Shown here: one piece after another, positions 12,205 through 24,998 of the stretch
How the letters are laid out: each line of letters begins with the position of its first letter
How positions within the stretch are numbered: position 1 is the stretch's first letter
Assembly: GCF_026210795.1 (NCBI RefSeq)
Contig: NC_089448.1
Location: 1,860,001 to 1,924,000 of the forward strand
Direction: 5' to 3'
Source of the DNA: Rhizophagus irregularis
Lineage: Eukaryota; Glomeromycota; Glomeromycetes; Glomerales; Glomeraceae
Length of the DNA: 64,000 nucleotides
Made by a program: the position numbers and the translations under genes
Notes under the pieces: generated by a model
What the model was told of the DNA's origin: nothing
What the model saw: the letters and a program-made list of their open reading frames with translations, nothing else
Database searches by the model: none

Positions 12205-15200
12205 ATGTCATACACCAACCTAAATATATCTGATCCCTTTCCTACTATCTCACATTCTTTGTCACAAAATCCTGATCACGTGATTAATGAAGAACATATT
12301 ACAAACTTACACGTGATCAATCAAGATAACATTAATGATAATAATTTTTTTATTGATTATATTAAAATAGGCAGTATTAATATTCGACAAGCCTTTAATA
12401 ACAAACTTAACGACATTATAAATTATTTTGTCGAACACAACTTTGATATCCTTGGTTTAGCAGAAACTAGTCTCTTTGGAGACCAATCAAATACTATTAT
12501 TAACAAACACAAACACCCCACTTTACCTAACAATTTTATATATATAATTCACGACAACTCCGGCGCTAATAAAGGCACTGGAGTCGCCATCATGATTACC
12601 GACAAAATGGAAAAACATCTTCATCATACAGAATTTTCAGAAGGACGTATCATCAATCTTATCTTCGGTTTTAAGAAATCAAAACAACTGAACGTAACTT
12701 GTTGCTACTTACCATCTAGTCCTAAGAATGATGTCACCAAAACCAAAATCAGCGCTGCCTGCGTCGAAAAATTGAACAAATTAATTATTAAATCTAACAA
12801 CACCAAAAATTCATACGCCATTGTTATTGGCGATTTTAATGTGACCACAAAGAATAAATCAGATCCGAATTATCCTTCCATCCGTTTACTTAAAAATAAC
12901 GGATACAAAGATATGATTAAATATCATCAAGAATCCTTAGATAACAACTTTACCCATAGTACAAATAGAATCGATTACCATTATGGAAATAGGAATTTAT
13001 TAGAACAATCAATTCATTCATACACACAATCGATACCACAATCTTTCTTTAATACTGATCACAAAATTGTTATAACCCTTTTAGAAAAAACTTTTTTCGA
13101 CTCAAGAAACAAGGATTTATTTGAAAAGTTCATGAACGTCCTTCCTTTCAATAAACGGAATGATGAAGTTAAGAAAGTCTTCAAATACGATCGAATGACC
13201 GTTGAATTATGGTCCTCTTATACGAACCGTAGTCGTTCAACCTTTAAATATAGATTTTCCAAGGAACCTCAAGAAATTAATAACAATAATACTTTAAACC
13301 GGCAATGGGATCTCTTTGAGAAATGCTTAATTGAACTCAAAGAACATATTATACCACAAAAATCTATTAATTTTAACACATCATCAAACCTAGATTTGCC
13401 TCTTGAACTACGACAAATGAATAATCACGTGATTCTCTTATATCAAGTGAAACAATTTTTAAATTTAAAACATATTAAAATTCGTTTTAAATTATACTTC
13501 ACACCCACACTTTCAACCCTCCACAACATTCCACGACACGTATGGGCCACCTATTATGAAGGATGGATGAAATACCTCCCTCGCTTAAAAATTTTATTAG
13601 ATTTTAATAAATTATCAATCACTTTACCATCAACGGTTACTCCTGATAATTTTGTATCAACAAAGGATGAAATTTATTGATTATATCATACGATGAAAAT
13701 AGCTTACCAATCTGCGTACGATAAATACCTTACCAACAAAATTAGTTCTTATGTCACAGAACGCAATGACAATTTACAACATGATCAAACTAAAATGATT
13801 AACTCTATTTTAAATCGTAAACCACGCCGTATAGTGTTGGACAGACTTTCTTTTACCGACAACAAAGGTGAACAGGTATTTACTAATAACCCAGAGATTA
13901 TAGAAAAAGAAGCCATCAAACATTTCCAATACCAAGCGGGGCTTCCAAATGAAAAGAATATTTGGACTTTAGACTCCCTACCACAAGATTGGAAAGATCA
14001 TTATGATCCTGCTTTACAAAATATTAATGAAGAATGGTGGAATCATTTAACTGAACCAATCACTCTTTTGGACCTTTCCTCCATTTTCAAAAAATTGAAT
14101 AACAACAAAGCGCCAGGTCCTTCCAAAATCACATACGAAGATATCACACATTTACACGAGGACATTTTAATGATCCTCGTCAGAATCTTCAACGCTTGCA
14201 TTACACTTAAAGTGATTCCGGATAAATGGAAACACGCGTTGCTTTTTCCGATACCGAAACCACATGATTGGAATAGTAAACTAACTAACACAAGGCCTAT
14301 AACTCTCCTGGAAACTCCTAGGAAATTATTAGTCGATATTATTTCAACTAGATTAAATCAAGCCCTTTCCAAACACCCAATTTTACAATTCAACAACAAA
14401 GCGGGCGTTCTGGGCCAATCAACCTTAGAGCCGCTTATGATTACACAACACTTAATAGAACATGCGCGCATTAAGAAAAAACCCATTTGGATCGTATTAC
14501 AAGATTTATCAAAAGCATACGATCGCGTCGACCTACGACTATTGAAATTGGCGCTTGAACGCTTAAAGATTCCTGCTATTATTATTACCTTTTTTCTTAA
14601 TTTATTTACAGAAAGACATAATGAAATCATAACCACGAATGGTTTACTGCCATCTTATGCAGTTCTCCAAGGCATTGACCAAGGCGAAGTTGTTTCACCA
14701 CTTCTCTGGAATATATACTACGACCCGATGTTTCATCGCATCAATCAATTAACACATTTACACTACTCCACCTTTGCGACACAAAAGAAAAATTGTCAAC
14801 ATATAGAGAATGATGTCATTCACACCTTTGACATCTCCGTAGTAGGTTATCTCGACGACACTACGTGGTTTGGCTCTTCACAATTGCAAATCGAAGAAAA
14901 ATTATCAATTGCCAATTCTTTTTATGACCTTAATAACATTAAAGTTAATATGGATAAATACAAAATCTTAACTAATGACCGTACCATCAAACAACCGAAT
15001 ATCACCCTCACAATTAATAATCGGCCATACGCAACTCCTGTCACGCCTCGTAACAAAAGCGAACGCATATTAGGTTTATACATTAATGCATTAGATAAAC
15101 ATACGCAAACGATACGAAAAGGCAAACAAATAGTGATGGCTCACTACAACACTATGAAAAACAAAAAATTAACACATCATCATATACAATATATTATTAA

Positions 15201-18009
15201 CAAGATTGTTATACCAAAATTGGAATATATTTTCCAACATACGATCCTTAATTCGAAACAATGTCAATCTTTAATGGGACCATTGAAAAGATTATTCAAA
15301 CAACGTTTGAATCTTCCGTCAAACACGGCGGATAATATTATTTATAACCATATGTTCCAATCTATTAATAATTTTTTTGATATCCAAATGAAATCACAAC
15401 TTAATATTTTAGGTGCACTTTTTAATACACCGGTTCTTCGAGAAATAGCGACTCAGAAAATATATAATACGCTTTCGGAAATCTGGTATCCTACTATTCC
15501 GTCCAATATTAATACCTATTTGGACCATATAGTCAAGCCTACCTATTTAACGCAAGCTTTAGGCTTGCTTAATCAATATGGATTTTCAATTAATTTCACT
15601 TTCGATATTAACATTTTAGGAGGAAATACCCCTATACGAGATTATATGTCAGATCTTTCTGCTGCTGACATTAAATCTCTTAAAGCCAAGAACATTATTT
15701 ACATGGATCAAGTCATTTCATCAGACGGGAACTATTTACTCTCGTGGCATGATGTTAAAAGAAATAATAACAACAATTATAGTGGTCCAATCCCGGCGTG
15801 GTACAAAAATTTAACTGACAATTACGTACTTAGTAATAACTTACGCCTGATCCACCCTCTCAACGATGTTGTTTGCGACATTAATAGAACACATAAATCC
15901 CCTCCAACTCTACCAGATGTTACAACACCCAAATCACAATGGACGATACATTGGAATAATGTACAAAAACAAGTTATCTTTGGAAAGACCTTAATACAGG
16001 AAACAGATCGTTCAACTTCAATTTCTTATTTACAACATTTTATACCCCAACAAACCCATCATAATAATAGTTTAACACCTAAAAAACAATTACTTGGACT
16101 TGTTGCGTGCAAGGGTTGCCTTTTACACTCTTACTATCCACACGACGCTCGTCCGACATGTGTTATCGCAATTAGAACACAAAAATTATTATTATTTAAT
16201 ATTTTTAAAAAATCTTCCTTTGAACACACATCACTTTTAGATTTCTATAATCGTCAGAATTTCGTAGTAGCTACGAAACCTTTTCATACGCTTAGGCATA
16301 TTGCATACGAACATTTTATTAAAATAGATAAATCCCCTTTGAATACCTCTTCACAACGTCCTTTGGACACTATTCTTACACCTTATCCCTCTTTACTTTC
16401 AAATAATATAGATAACCATATTGATCACGCTCTAATTTGTCATCCAGACCTTAAAGAAGAATTAAAATTTGGTGCAAAACAATTAGAATTAGAAAATTTA
16501 TTAACCTTTTATACAGATGGTTCTGTCCAACATATTGGTACAACTCATAGTATTAGTGGATACGGATGGACCCAAGTTCAACCCTTCACGCCGCGAGTCA
16601 AGTTCAGTGGATCTACAGTCTTCTTCCCATCATCTTCCAAAAGTGAAAGCATGGGTATACTCACGGCCCTTATTGTATCTCCTTTCAACTGTAAAATTAA
16701 TATTTACACCGATTCAGCCAACTGCATTACCATTTTTAACACGCGTATGCTATCAGGCGTCGCTAGTCCGCGACAAAAACTGAAACAATCAAATTTTTTA
16801 ATATGGGATTTAATCTTTTTCTTAATTGAAGAAAAGCAACTTTTAGTCTCTTTGTACAAAGTTTCTGGACACAGTAACAACCCTTATAATGATGAAGCAG
16901 ACTTACTAGCAAAAGCTGGTGCTCATGTTATTGAGCCTATTATTGTTAATCATAAATTTTTTGTTAAACATAGTTTAGGTTTCATTTCTTGGAACCGTTT
17001 ACACGTTGTGGATCGCAACGTCAGAAAATGGGCGGATAATGTCATCCAACCTTTAATATTCAATTCGATGGTCAATAATAAAGCCTTATCTCCGATCAAG
17101 CAACATATTATCGATGGTGACATTGATTGGACTTTTACCAATGAATGGTTGAATTTTAACGATCAGGACGTTCCATGTAACGCCAAACTTTCCAAACAAC
17201 AAGGAAGTAGAATTAAAAAATGTAATTTTATATATCCAACAATCGATATACAACAACGCAATTACCCTCGTTTATACCCTATAGGCAGCATACCTTGCAT
17301 TGAATGCGCTAATGCCCGCGACGATAATACGCACGTGGGCTTATGCGAGGAACACTCAATTCATATCAAAAACATATTAATACGAGCTGCTCATGACTTA
17401 CACGACCTTATTATGAAGAATTCTAAGGATGGAAATTCTATTTTGGAAGAGACCATTAAAAATATTTCCCTTTTTAATACTTCTTTTGTTGATGCCTTAC
17501 CACAATCACATCCTGGTTATTTACTTATACACCATTTGGTCCCGAGTGACCTTACTAAAATTTTTATTATTTATATTAATGATAAAAAATTACGATTTTC
17601 CTTATTTTCAAAATTTTTTTCGACTTTAATGTCTTCAATTGATGCACTCATTTGGACGCGTCGTGCTTCCTTAGTTAAACAATGGGAAAGTACTTTATCC
17701 ATCACAAAAAACAAAAAACGATTTTATAGAAAACGACACAAGAATCGAGCTCCTCCTCCTCCTGATCCAGGTGCTCCTGATCACAATTTATCTCCAAGTC
17801 GACATTATAATTCTCGGCACTTCGCCACTATTCCTTATTATAGGGATGGCGGTTTTAATGATAATTTCGCCCATATTCGTTGGACGACAAGTAATTATTT
17901 ACATTCAGGACATTGGACTACTTATAGAGATAATATAGGGTTCAATAATATAGATTTATTTTTAACTTTACAAAATAGTTTTCTTAAAAATGTTTTTGAC
18001 ATTAGATAG
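12205..18009 (+). CDS. LINE ORF2: APE endonuclease - reverse transcriptase - RNase H, one in-frame TGA
   Basis: The frame is 1935 codons long and interrupted only by TGA at 13678-13680 (codon 492). The part after it continues in the same frame. Endonuclease landmarks are IGSINIR (about residue 55), LAETS, GDFN (about 209) and NTDHKIV (about 285). After the stop, counting from the ATG at 13693, the RT palm shows LQDLSKAYDRVD (about 269-280), GIDQGEVVSPLLWN and the catalytic box YLDDT (about 384-388, in place of FADD). RNase H shows FYTDGS (about 938), SESMG, YTDSAN and SGHSNNPYNDEADLLAK, with the expected D-E-D-H/D residues. A CX2CX8HX3C knuckle (CIEC...THVGLC) lies near the C terminus, as in other LINEs. 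The stop separates the endonuclease from the RT, so without readthrough no complete ORF2 protein is made. Confidence 0.88.
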
Positions 18010-19200
18010 TTTATCCTTTTATTTTATCTTTTCTTTGTTTTCCTTTTTTTCTTTTTTTACTTTTTTCTTTTTTCTTTTTCTTTTTTTTATTTCAAGGCGG
18101 GTGTTCTTGGGAAAGTTCGTGGTTCTGACTCGTGTTCACCTACTCCATAAAAGAACAGAATTCGTCACGCTTCGGGGTGGCTTGCCATGTAGTGATAGTA
18201 TTATATATAGACTTTTATGTTCTCTGTATAATTGAATCTACGGGTTCGCTTTTCTGTTTTCTAAAAATAAAAAATAAAAATAAAAATATATAAACCCTTA
18301 CTTTGATGAGTTTGATCTTCCGATCTTCCTTTCTGTCTTTCCCTTCCTTCTCTTTTCTCTTGTCTTATTTTTGTTATTTTTTCTAAATTTTCTTCTTTTT
18401 TCGTCACCCCCCTTTTAAAAAAAAATTTTTTTTTTCGTACCTCACTTTAAAATTTTTTTTTTCATCACTCTCCTTTAAAAAAAAATTTTTTTTTTGATTT
18501 TATTCTTTTATTCCCACTCTTCTTTTTTTTAAAAAAAATTTTCTTTCTATTTCTATTTCCTCTTTATAAAAAATTTTTTATTTTTCTAACTTTGACGTCC
18601 TCCCTTTAAAAAAAGAATTTTTTTTAACTTTCCTAACTTTGTTACTCTCTTTTTAAAAAAATATTTTTTTGATTTATTCTTTATTCCCCTTTCTTTTTTA
18701 TTTATATTTATCTCTTTTTTTATTTCATAGGCCAGCAGATTTTTTTTTGTGAGAAGATTCAGTTTCTTTTTTCTTTTTTGTAGATCAGTTTGGGAGTCCT
18801 TTCCTTTTTGTAGGATTGTTTAGGATTTTTTTCTTTTTTTAGGTCAGTTCAAATTTTCTTTTTTTTTTTTTTGTAAGTTGGGTTCAGATTCTTTTCTTTT
18901 TGTAGGTTGTTTCAGTTTTGTTGCTTCAGAGTTTGGATTTATTTTGTTGTTTTGGTTTCTTTTTCATCAGATGCTTCATAATTCTTTTCATTTATGTAGG
19001 TCAGACATTCTGGAGTTCTCTTTCTTTTTTTGTAGGAATGCTGACCTTTGGTGACTTGGACGATTGCAGATACTATATGAAGGGGGGGTTTTGTTTCCAA
19101 TTAAGTTAGAAGTTCTTATGTTTCTTTTTTTTGTTTTTTTAGGTTGTTTGACTCCAAATGAACCTGAACTTTAGATAATTTTGGTTGCAATAGGTGGTTT
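18010..19200 (+). repeat. LINE 3' UTR: T-rich with two kinds of internal repeat
   Basis: From about 18400 to 18680, CCTTTAAAAAAAAATTTTTT-type units recur every 60-80 bp; each can fold as an A/T hairpin. From about 18720 to 19150, T-tract units ending TTTTTGTAGG(T)CAG recur. The reverse complement of both parts is found at 35700-36160, which supports their belonging to the LINE. Confidence 0.6.
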
Positions 19201-20150
19201 TAATAAGGAGGAATTTTCATAATGCATTTGTATTTTGTTTATTTTTTATTTTTATTTAATTTAATGAAGTAAAATTAGATTTATGTAAATATAATTATAG
19301 TAAACTGTAATACAAATAGTAAATTCAGTGACCAAATCGTATAAATTTCGTGATAAAATCAGTGATCAAATCATGTAAATTCCATATGAATTCCGTGCAA
19401 ATTCCGTATCCAAACCATATTTTTAGTGATACGGAATTGTGCATTTTTCCGTATCCTATTATGATACGTTATTTCTAAGGAAAAAAATCGTATAAAAACT
19501 TTATAAAAAACGTATCCAATTTTTTTATAGGGCATACGCACTGATAGCGAGATGATCATCATGGTTATCCAAATAGAAGAGGTGGATGCAAACGCTGGAT
19601 GCAATACGCACTTATTGTTATTCTGATAGAAGAGGACGTATGGACTCTATCCCTTTTGTAGAACAAGTACTACACCTGATTCCCAGAAGCGTCAGATAGA
19701 AAGTTGGATACAATTTTTTGTTATCCTAATATATGGGCACGTGGTCTTGTAAACATAAACATTAACATTTATGAAACAAGAGGGTTGTAATCCATTACAT
19801 TTTATTTCGAAAGAATCCTTGACAACTTTATCGTTATACTAATATATAATTGATATTTGGTCTGCCCATAAAGATATAATGATAGAATCATTGAGAGGGA
19901 CAAAGAGAGAAGTATAACTACTAATAAGACATGTAATCATACCTACCGGGATCCTAGGCCCCTTACAGCAAGGAATATCGTGTCATTCATGTGCGAAATT
20001 TTATCGAAGATTCATTTTGTTGATCGAATCTCCTATTCATGCTTTGGATAAAAACATGTCGTTGATTGATTTTGTTTCAGAGTGATTCGATAGTTCTTCT
20101 GATTAATTCGGATTAGTGGCAATTTAGGCTTTTAGAACTCACTTGACTTC
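19201..20150. other. LINE-related flank and AT-rich DNA
   Basis: About 19370-19510 is rich in TACGGAATT/CCGTATC motifs resembling the LINE 5' flank, so it may be a further degenerate fragment. I see no gene, and no poly(A) tail or target duplication that would fix the LINE 3' end. Confidence 0.35.
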
Positions 20151-20164
20151 CCGGTAAGATTATT

Positions 20165-21015
20165 AAATATAGAAATAATATTTTGTGCTTCTGCTGTTGC
20201 ATAATTAGCATCATGAGAATTGATTTTTGCAGTAAGATCGTTATTAATTTCAGCTCTGATTCTGTCAATTTCTTCAATGATAATAGGTTGATACCGGTAT
20301 CACGAGAGCTTATATCATCGGCAATTTTACATTATCGCACAAAGTTTTTGGAAGTTTTACAGTTTCGTTAGCCATATGACAATGGATATATGCGAAGAAC
20401 AAAGAGCAGCCAAATCTTCCGAGACACTAAATGGATACACTATACAAAAAAAATGCGATTAGGTGAAGAACTAAATCACAAATAAAGATATCTTAATTCG
20501 ATTAAAGCTAAGTAAATTCCGCAAATTTTTATTAATCGTATCGTGTTGTTTATTGGTATTCTTAGAACTTGTGCTGGTTCTGCTAATTTGTAAGAGAGGT
20601 AATGAAAAATTTTAGATCTTTTATAGATTCATCATCATTAATTTCGTGAAAAAAAACCTGGAACTTGCTAGAAACACATGGATTCATTGTAAAGGTAATT
20701 ACATCTGAAAAGTATATATCCCTTATTAAACTAACAATAAAGCGATATGATGAAATTTTTACTAACCATACGGAGTATTATTAAACTTCATTATACGCGA
20801 AATAGTCTTTGAACAATTGTGTAATGTTGAATAATATCATTTCGAAGAGCTTCAATAGAGGTATTGAATTCGGATGAAATCCTGCCAAATTCATTACGGT
20901 TTGATAAGATTTTCTGCGTCTCCGCAGTGTAGCCTGCATCACGTGAATTAATTTTTTCTATTATTGCGGTAAATTTATTATTAAATTTACCGAGTTCAGC
21001 ATCAAAAAGGAGCGA
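20165..21015 (-). pseudogene. Relic of an unrecognised coiled-coil-like gene with a repeated motif
   Basis: On the minus strand, two open segments share a motif: about 20980-20820 reads FTAIIEKINSRDAGYTAETQ, and about 20275-20170 reads TAKINSHDANYATAEAQNI. A third, weaker version (SSRDTGI) lies near 20330-20300, downstream of a possible start MANETVKLPKTLCD at 20375. Between them are stops and frame changes, so I see no single intact frame. The segments are hydrophilic and helix-prone. They may be exons of one gene or decayed tandem duplicates; I do not recognise the family. Confidence 0.35.
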
Positions 21016-21069
21016 ACAATCATAAAATAATCTACATAACCATTAAATTTATAAAATTTTTTTGAATGT

Positions 21070-21778
21070 CCTCCATTATTTTGAACGATTGTAACGTATA
21101 ACAGTTTATCATAAGAATCTCAAGATCAAGATATTTAACATTTTCAATTGGTCTTCATTAGAACGACCAAAATTATTAATGAGCTTTTGGGTACCCTTTG
21201 CAACATATGATCAAAATATTAGAAGTATATTCTTAAATGATTTTAGTGTAAGGAGAACCTCTTATAAGGATTTACTTTAGAAATAATAACTTAAAATATT
21301 TTGAAGTTCATCTGAACTTCAATTAATTTAATGATTTCATGATTTAGTTTTGGAGTAGTATAAACAATGACGAGCCTCTGTATATGTTGACAGAAACGGG
21401 ATCATAATCCATAAAAATATGAAGAATCAATAAATGTGTCACATTTTAATTCACAAAATGATTTAAGGCTTCTGGAATATTAAATATTTAATATATTTCA
21501 TTAATATCACAAACTGAAAGGACTTTGCAAAATGCTGCATAATTAAACAATGGTAACTTTGACGTGGGTGCCGGAATAAATATTTCATTTTTATGTAAGA
21601 TTTCTTTTGACTCAAAGACAAGTACTAAGTATTGATGACGCCATATTTTCGACGATAGCTTTTAAAATTCAAATATTCTTTCACACCAAAGACGATTAAC
21701 GAATGTAAAGTGGGTTTATCTTTCTCCAAATATTCAAAAATTTCATTTAAACAGTCAGTTGGAAGTTGATAACCTCGT
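21070..21778 (-). pseudogene. Decayed, internally deleted F-box gene
   Basis: The minus strand from 21778 reads YQLPTDCLNEIFEYLEKDKPTLHS, clearly the F-box start seen in the genes at 49278-56946, but the ATG is missing and the frame breaks within about 30 codons. Around 21600-21500 a block matches the NIFILPPTP...LFNYAAFCKV region. From about 21450 to 21070 it matches the middle of the F-box gene at 23481-24956 (its 24060-24520 part), with frameshifts and a missing central portion. This is a dead paralogue and possibly a chimera of the two F-box lineages. Confidence 0.75.
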
Positions 21779-22039
21779 TTAAAAAAACAAATTCTGATGG
21801 GGTGTTATTACATACAATATGTAATTTATGACGATCATTTTGTTCAACAATCTAATTTTTATGATTCAAGGGATCATCGATGATAACACATGTGACATCC
21901 GAAGTATGTGACAAAGAGATCAGACTACTCAAGGTCTCTGGGATAAATACACTATCTCATTAATAAACATAACGATAATGAAAAAAAGGATTTGCCAAAT
22001 TTTAAAATTATAATATTTTATTAGAGGAAATTTGCAATT

Positions 22040-22170
22040 GTCCGGAGCAAAGCGAAGGAAATATATTTCTACGCTCTATAAAGAATTTGTAGTAACGAAT
22101 GTTTCTCAGTCCACGTGAGTGTCAGCCAATGAAATCGCAAATCTTAGTTTTACCTTTCTTTACTCCGGAC
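22040..22170. mobile_element. Small inverted-repeat element (MITE), copy 1
   Basis: The ends GTCCGGAGCAAAG and TTTACTCCGGAC form an inverted repeat. The interior, including AATGAAATCGCAAATCTTAG and a CACGTG, matches the element at 35502-35628 in reverse orientation. It has no coding capacity. Confidence 0.55.
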
Positions 22171-23480
22171 TGTTCCGTTTCCTTGTTAAATCTATAATTT
22201 AAATTAATGGCAACTGGCTGAGCTGTGGTTAATATTATAATATTTTTTCATTCGTCTATATCTCAAAATTTGATATATAAATATGTAAAAAATAACTTTT
22301 GATTGATGGTTCACATTCAGCCATTGTTAAGTATAAATTTAAACGTTGAATATATTTTCACCAATTATTAAGGCATGTATTAATCATATCATGCTATTAT
22401 TCAAAGGATGAATTTTTTTTTACTCAATAGTGGCTTTTACAATGGCCTGAAAACAAAATGTTCAAAAAAAATAGGGAAGGAAATTATAATATATATATAT
22501 ATATATATATTTGCGATGCAGTAAATTCTATTCATGACTATTGTTCCCACCCATTTACTTTTAAAATTTGGTTAGTCCTAGCTAGTACTCCTACAAAAAA
22601 GAACAAAAGAAAAAAAATATTAAAAATATTTCACAAACAAATAAATAAAAAAAATATATATCTCATCATTCACTTAAATCGGCTATTAGCCAACATTCAC
22701 AAAAAAAAAAAATGGAAAGTTACATTTTTATCATCTCTTAAAAAAAAATAAATAATCTCCTTCGCAAGATCTGTGTATAATAATCGGCATTTTTACAAAA
22801 AACACTTCACAATCACGCCTGGAAACACGTTTTTATACTTCTTATTTTGTCATCATTATTTGCAGAACAGCAGAAGTCCATTATACCTGTCGAGAAAAAT
22901 ACTCATTTTTGAATAATAAGAATTGAAGCTAATTCTATGGTAAATTGAGCAAGAAGGCTACCAGTAGTAACGTCAGTAGTGTTAGCAATTAATTTATTCG
23001 CCTATATTTGGTTGTAGTATAAATGGAATTGCATTATGCTTAACTATGTATAGGTCTAACCTATCTAATATTAGCTAAATTTTCATTTATATTCCGAATT
23101 CCAATATATTAGAATTTATTATATATAAAGAGTTAAAAAGGTTACATAAAGTTTCTTCTCACTCTCAGATTTTGAATAATACATTTATCTAACCTTAAAT
23201 CAACAATATAAAATTTTATTATTACTTAAATAAAAAAAAAAATGCCTAAAGTCTAGCTCTTACAACTTTTTTACAACTGATATTTGTGTAAAAATGTAGA
23301 ATAAAATAAAAAAATGGTTGCTAGAGTATTTTAGAATAAAAAATCCATTAGATATCGTGTTGTTTATTTATATTTATGGAATGAGTTTATCATATGAAAA
23401 TGTTAGATTTTTCTTACCTATATGTTATAAAATCCTTAACTTTGGTCGATTTTATATATCAGCGATATGAATACATTGTC
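22171..23480. other. AT-rich intergenic DNA with an (AT)n tract
   Basis: An (AT)n microsatellite lies at about 22489-22510. The 97-codon open frame across it is Lys/Asn/Ile-rich, driven by base composition, with no domain. I see no gene. Confidence 0.5.
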
Positions 23481-24956
23481 TTAAAGTCCATATATTACAT
23501 CAATGAAAGGTTCACATCTAAAATCTTTGATTACACCATCATTTTTATATTTATCAATTAATTTTGTATAATGTTCTCCTTCATAAATAGAATCAGTTGT
23601 GAGTATGGTAAGTGGACGACCTCTCCATTTTCCAAAAAATTCCTCCAAAGCTTCTAAAGAAAATATAAAATCATCAGAAAATCTAATTTCTCTTAGATTA
23701 ATTGGTGTTGATCTAATTAATACTTTTAATAATTCTTCCCCATTTTCTATAACTTTTTCATTAGTTTCTATTTCTTCTATGTTAAATATAGTTAATAAAA
23801 TTGATTTCAAATTTTGACAAATTTTTAATAATTTTTCAAATTCAGTAAAATGTTCCTTTGATGGTGAAAATGCAAGTGACAAATATTCAATTGAAGGACA
23901 ATTTTCATAAATTTTACGAATAAAAAAGAGAGAATCTTTAGTAAAGCTTTCATCATGAAGACTGAAATCATAAGGTTCTAATAAAATTTTCTTTAAACGT
24001 CCACCACTATTTTTAATTATAATAGAAGCTGCATTTAATAAAATACAATCTATTATAAGAGTTTCAAGATCATTATAAATCAACATTTTCAATTGGTCGT
24101 CACTAGAACGACCAAAATCATTAATTATTAAAGTTTTTAATTTATGAAGTTTTGGTAGTACCCTTTGTAACGTGTGATCAACATATAGAAAATAAAATTT
24201 TAAATGATTTAAAATATCTGCCTTTTTTTCTAATGCGAGAAGAACTTCTTTATAAGGATCTACTCTAGAATAATTGAATTCAAAATTATCTTCAAAAACA
24301 TCTTCCCATTCAAAATATTTCAAATTCATCTGAACTTCAATTAATTTAACAATTCCATAATTAACATTTGTGTTTACATTAACAATTATAAGTCTTTGTA
24401 TATATTGACATAAACGTGCTAATCCATAAAAATATGAAGAATCTATTGATGTATCACATTTTAATTCACAAAGTGATTTAAGACAAGTTTTAGATTCTGG
24501 AAAATAAAATATTTGATGTTTTATGGATTTCATATCTAAATATTTTAATACTATAAATTTCTTCATAAAGAGACTATAAAATTCTTGTTGTAAAAGAAAT
24601 TGATTATAAGCCAAAAAAGAACCAATAGAAATTATAGTATTTATAGTTTTAATATTAATATTTCTACAAAAAGATAAATAATCAAATAAAAGTGATTTGT
24701 ATGAAAATGATGGTAATTGAATTCCTTGTCTAGTTAAGTATTCTTTAATATCTTCAGTTAAATAGGAAGCGATTATTAGAAATAAATAATTTTTATCATT
24801 ATAATTAATATCATAACACCAAGGATTCCTCCATAAAATTGGAATCACAGTTTCACACCAAAGTTTATTAATCATTAGGCATGAAAAGAGAGATTTTGAA
24901 TCATTTTGTAATTCTTCAAATATTAGGAAAAGAATATCTTTATTTAGTTTCGACAT
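23481..24956 (-). CDS. F-box protein with degenerate leucine-rich repeats (491 aa)
   Basis: I start it at ATG 24956-24954 (MSKLNKDILFLIFEELQ), because the F-box begins right there. The open frame extends upstream to 25283, but that extension crosses an (ATT)n microsatellite read as poly-Tyr and is best taken as 5' leader. Residues 1-50 form the F-box (LNKDILFLIFEEL, then SCLMINKLWCETVIPILWRN). The remainder is a series of irregular leucine-rich segments. F-box proteins dock substrates to SCF ubiquitin ligases through Skp1, and the leucine-rich part would choose the substrate, which is unknown. It is divergent from the three tandem F-box genes at 49-57 kb. It appears to be a single exon. Confidence 0.85.
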   Translation of the reverse strand: MSKLNKDILFLIFEELQNDSKSLFSCLMINKLWCETVIPILWRNPWCYDINYNDKNYLFLIIASYLTEDIKEYLTRQGIQLPSFSYKSLLFDYLSFCRNINIKTINTIISIGSFLAYNQFLLQQEFYSLFMKKFIVLKYLDMKSIKHQIFYFPESKTCLKSLCELKCDTSIDSSYFYGLARLCQYIQRLIIVNVNTNVNYGIVKLIEVQMNLKYFEWEDVFEDNFEFNYSRVDPYKEVLLALEKKADILNHLKFYFLYVDHTLQRVLPKLHKLKTLIINDFGRSSDDQLKMLIYNDLETLIIDCILLNAASIIIKNSGGRLKKILLEPYDFSLHDESFTKDSLFFIRKIYENCPSIEYLSLAFSPSKEHFTEFEKLLKICQNLKSILLTIFNIEEIETNEKVIENGEELLKVLIRSTPINLREIRFSDDFIFSLEALEEFFGKWRGRPLTILTTDSIYEGEHYTKLIDKYKNDGVIKDFRCEPFIDVIYGL

Positions 24957-24967
24957 TCTCGTCCAAA

Positions 24968-24968
<1 letters not shown>

Positions 24969-24998
<30 letters not shown>
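24969..24998. repeat. (ATT)n trinucleotide microsatellite
   Basis: About ten AAT/ATT units lie just upstream of the F-box start codon on the minus strand, in the presumed 5' leader. In translation they give a spurious poly-Tyr run. Confidence 0.9.

Larger units (their letters stand above)
9790..19200 (+). mobile_element. Nearly full-length non-LTR retrotransposon (LINE)
   Basis: The unit has a 5' UTR with a TATATAAACCC box near 9797, ORF1 (9944-12088), a 116-bp spacer, ORF2 (12205-18009) and a long T-rich 3' UTR. ORF2 carries an APE-type endonuclease, a reverse transcriptase and an RNase H domain, which points to the I/Tad side of LINE diversity rather than to L1 proper; I did not place it more finely. 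Both ORFs are intact apart from one in-frame TGA each, so the copy is young but probably inactive unless TGA is read through. Outer boundaries are approximate. Confidence 0.85.

Noticed and set aside
17990-18235. 81-codon Phe-rich ORF after LINE ORF2
   Set aside because: It is translation of the T-rich LINE 3' UTR.
22458-22751. 97-codon plus-strand ORF
   Set aside because: It runs through an (AT)n tract and A-rich DNA. The composition explains it and there is no domain.
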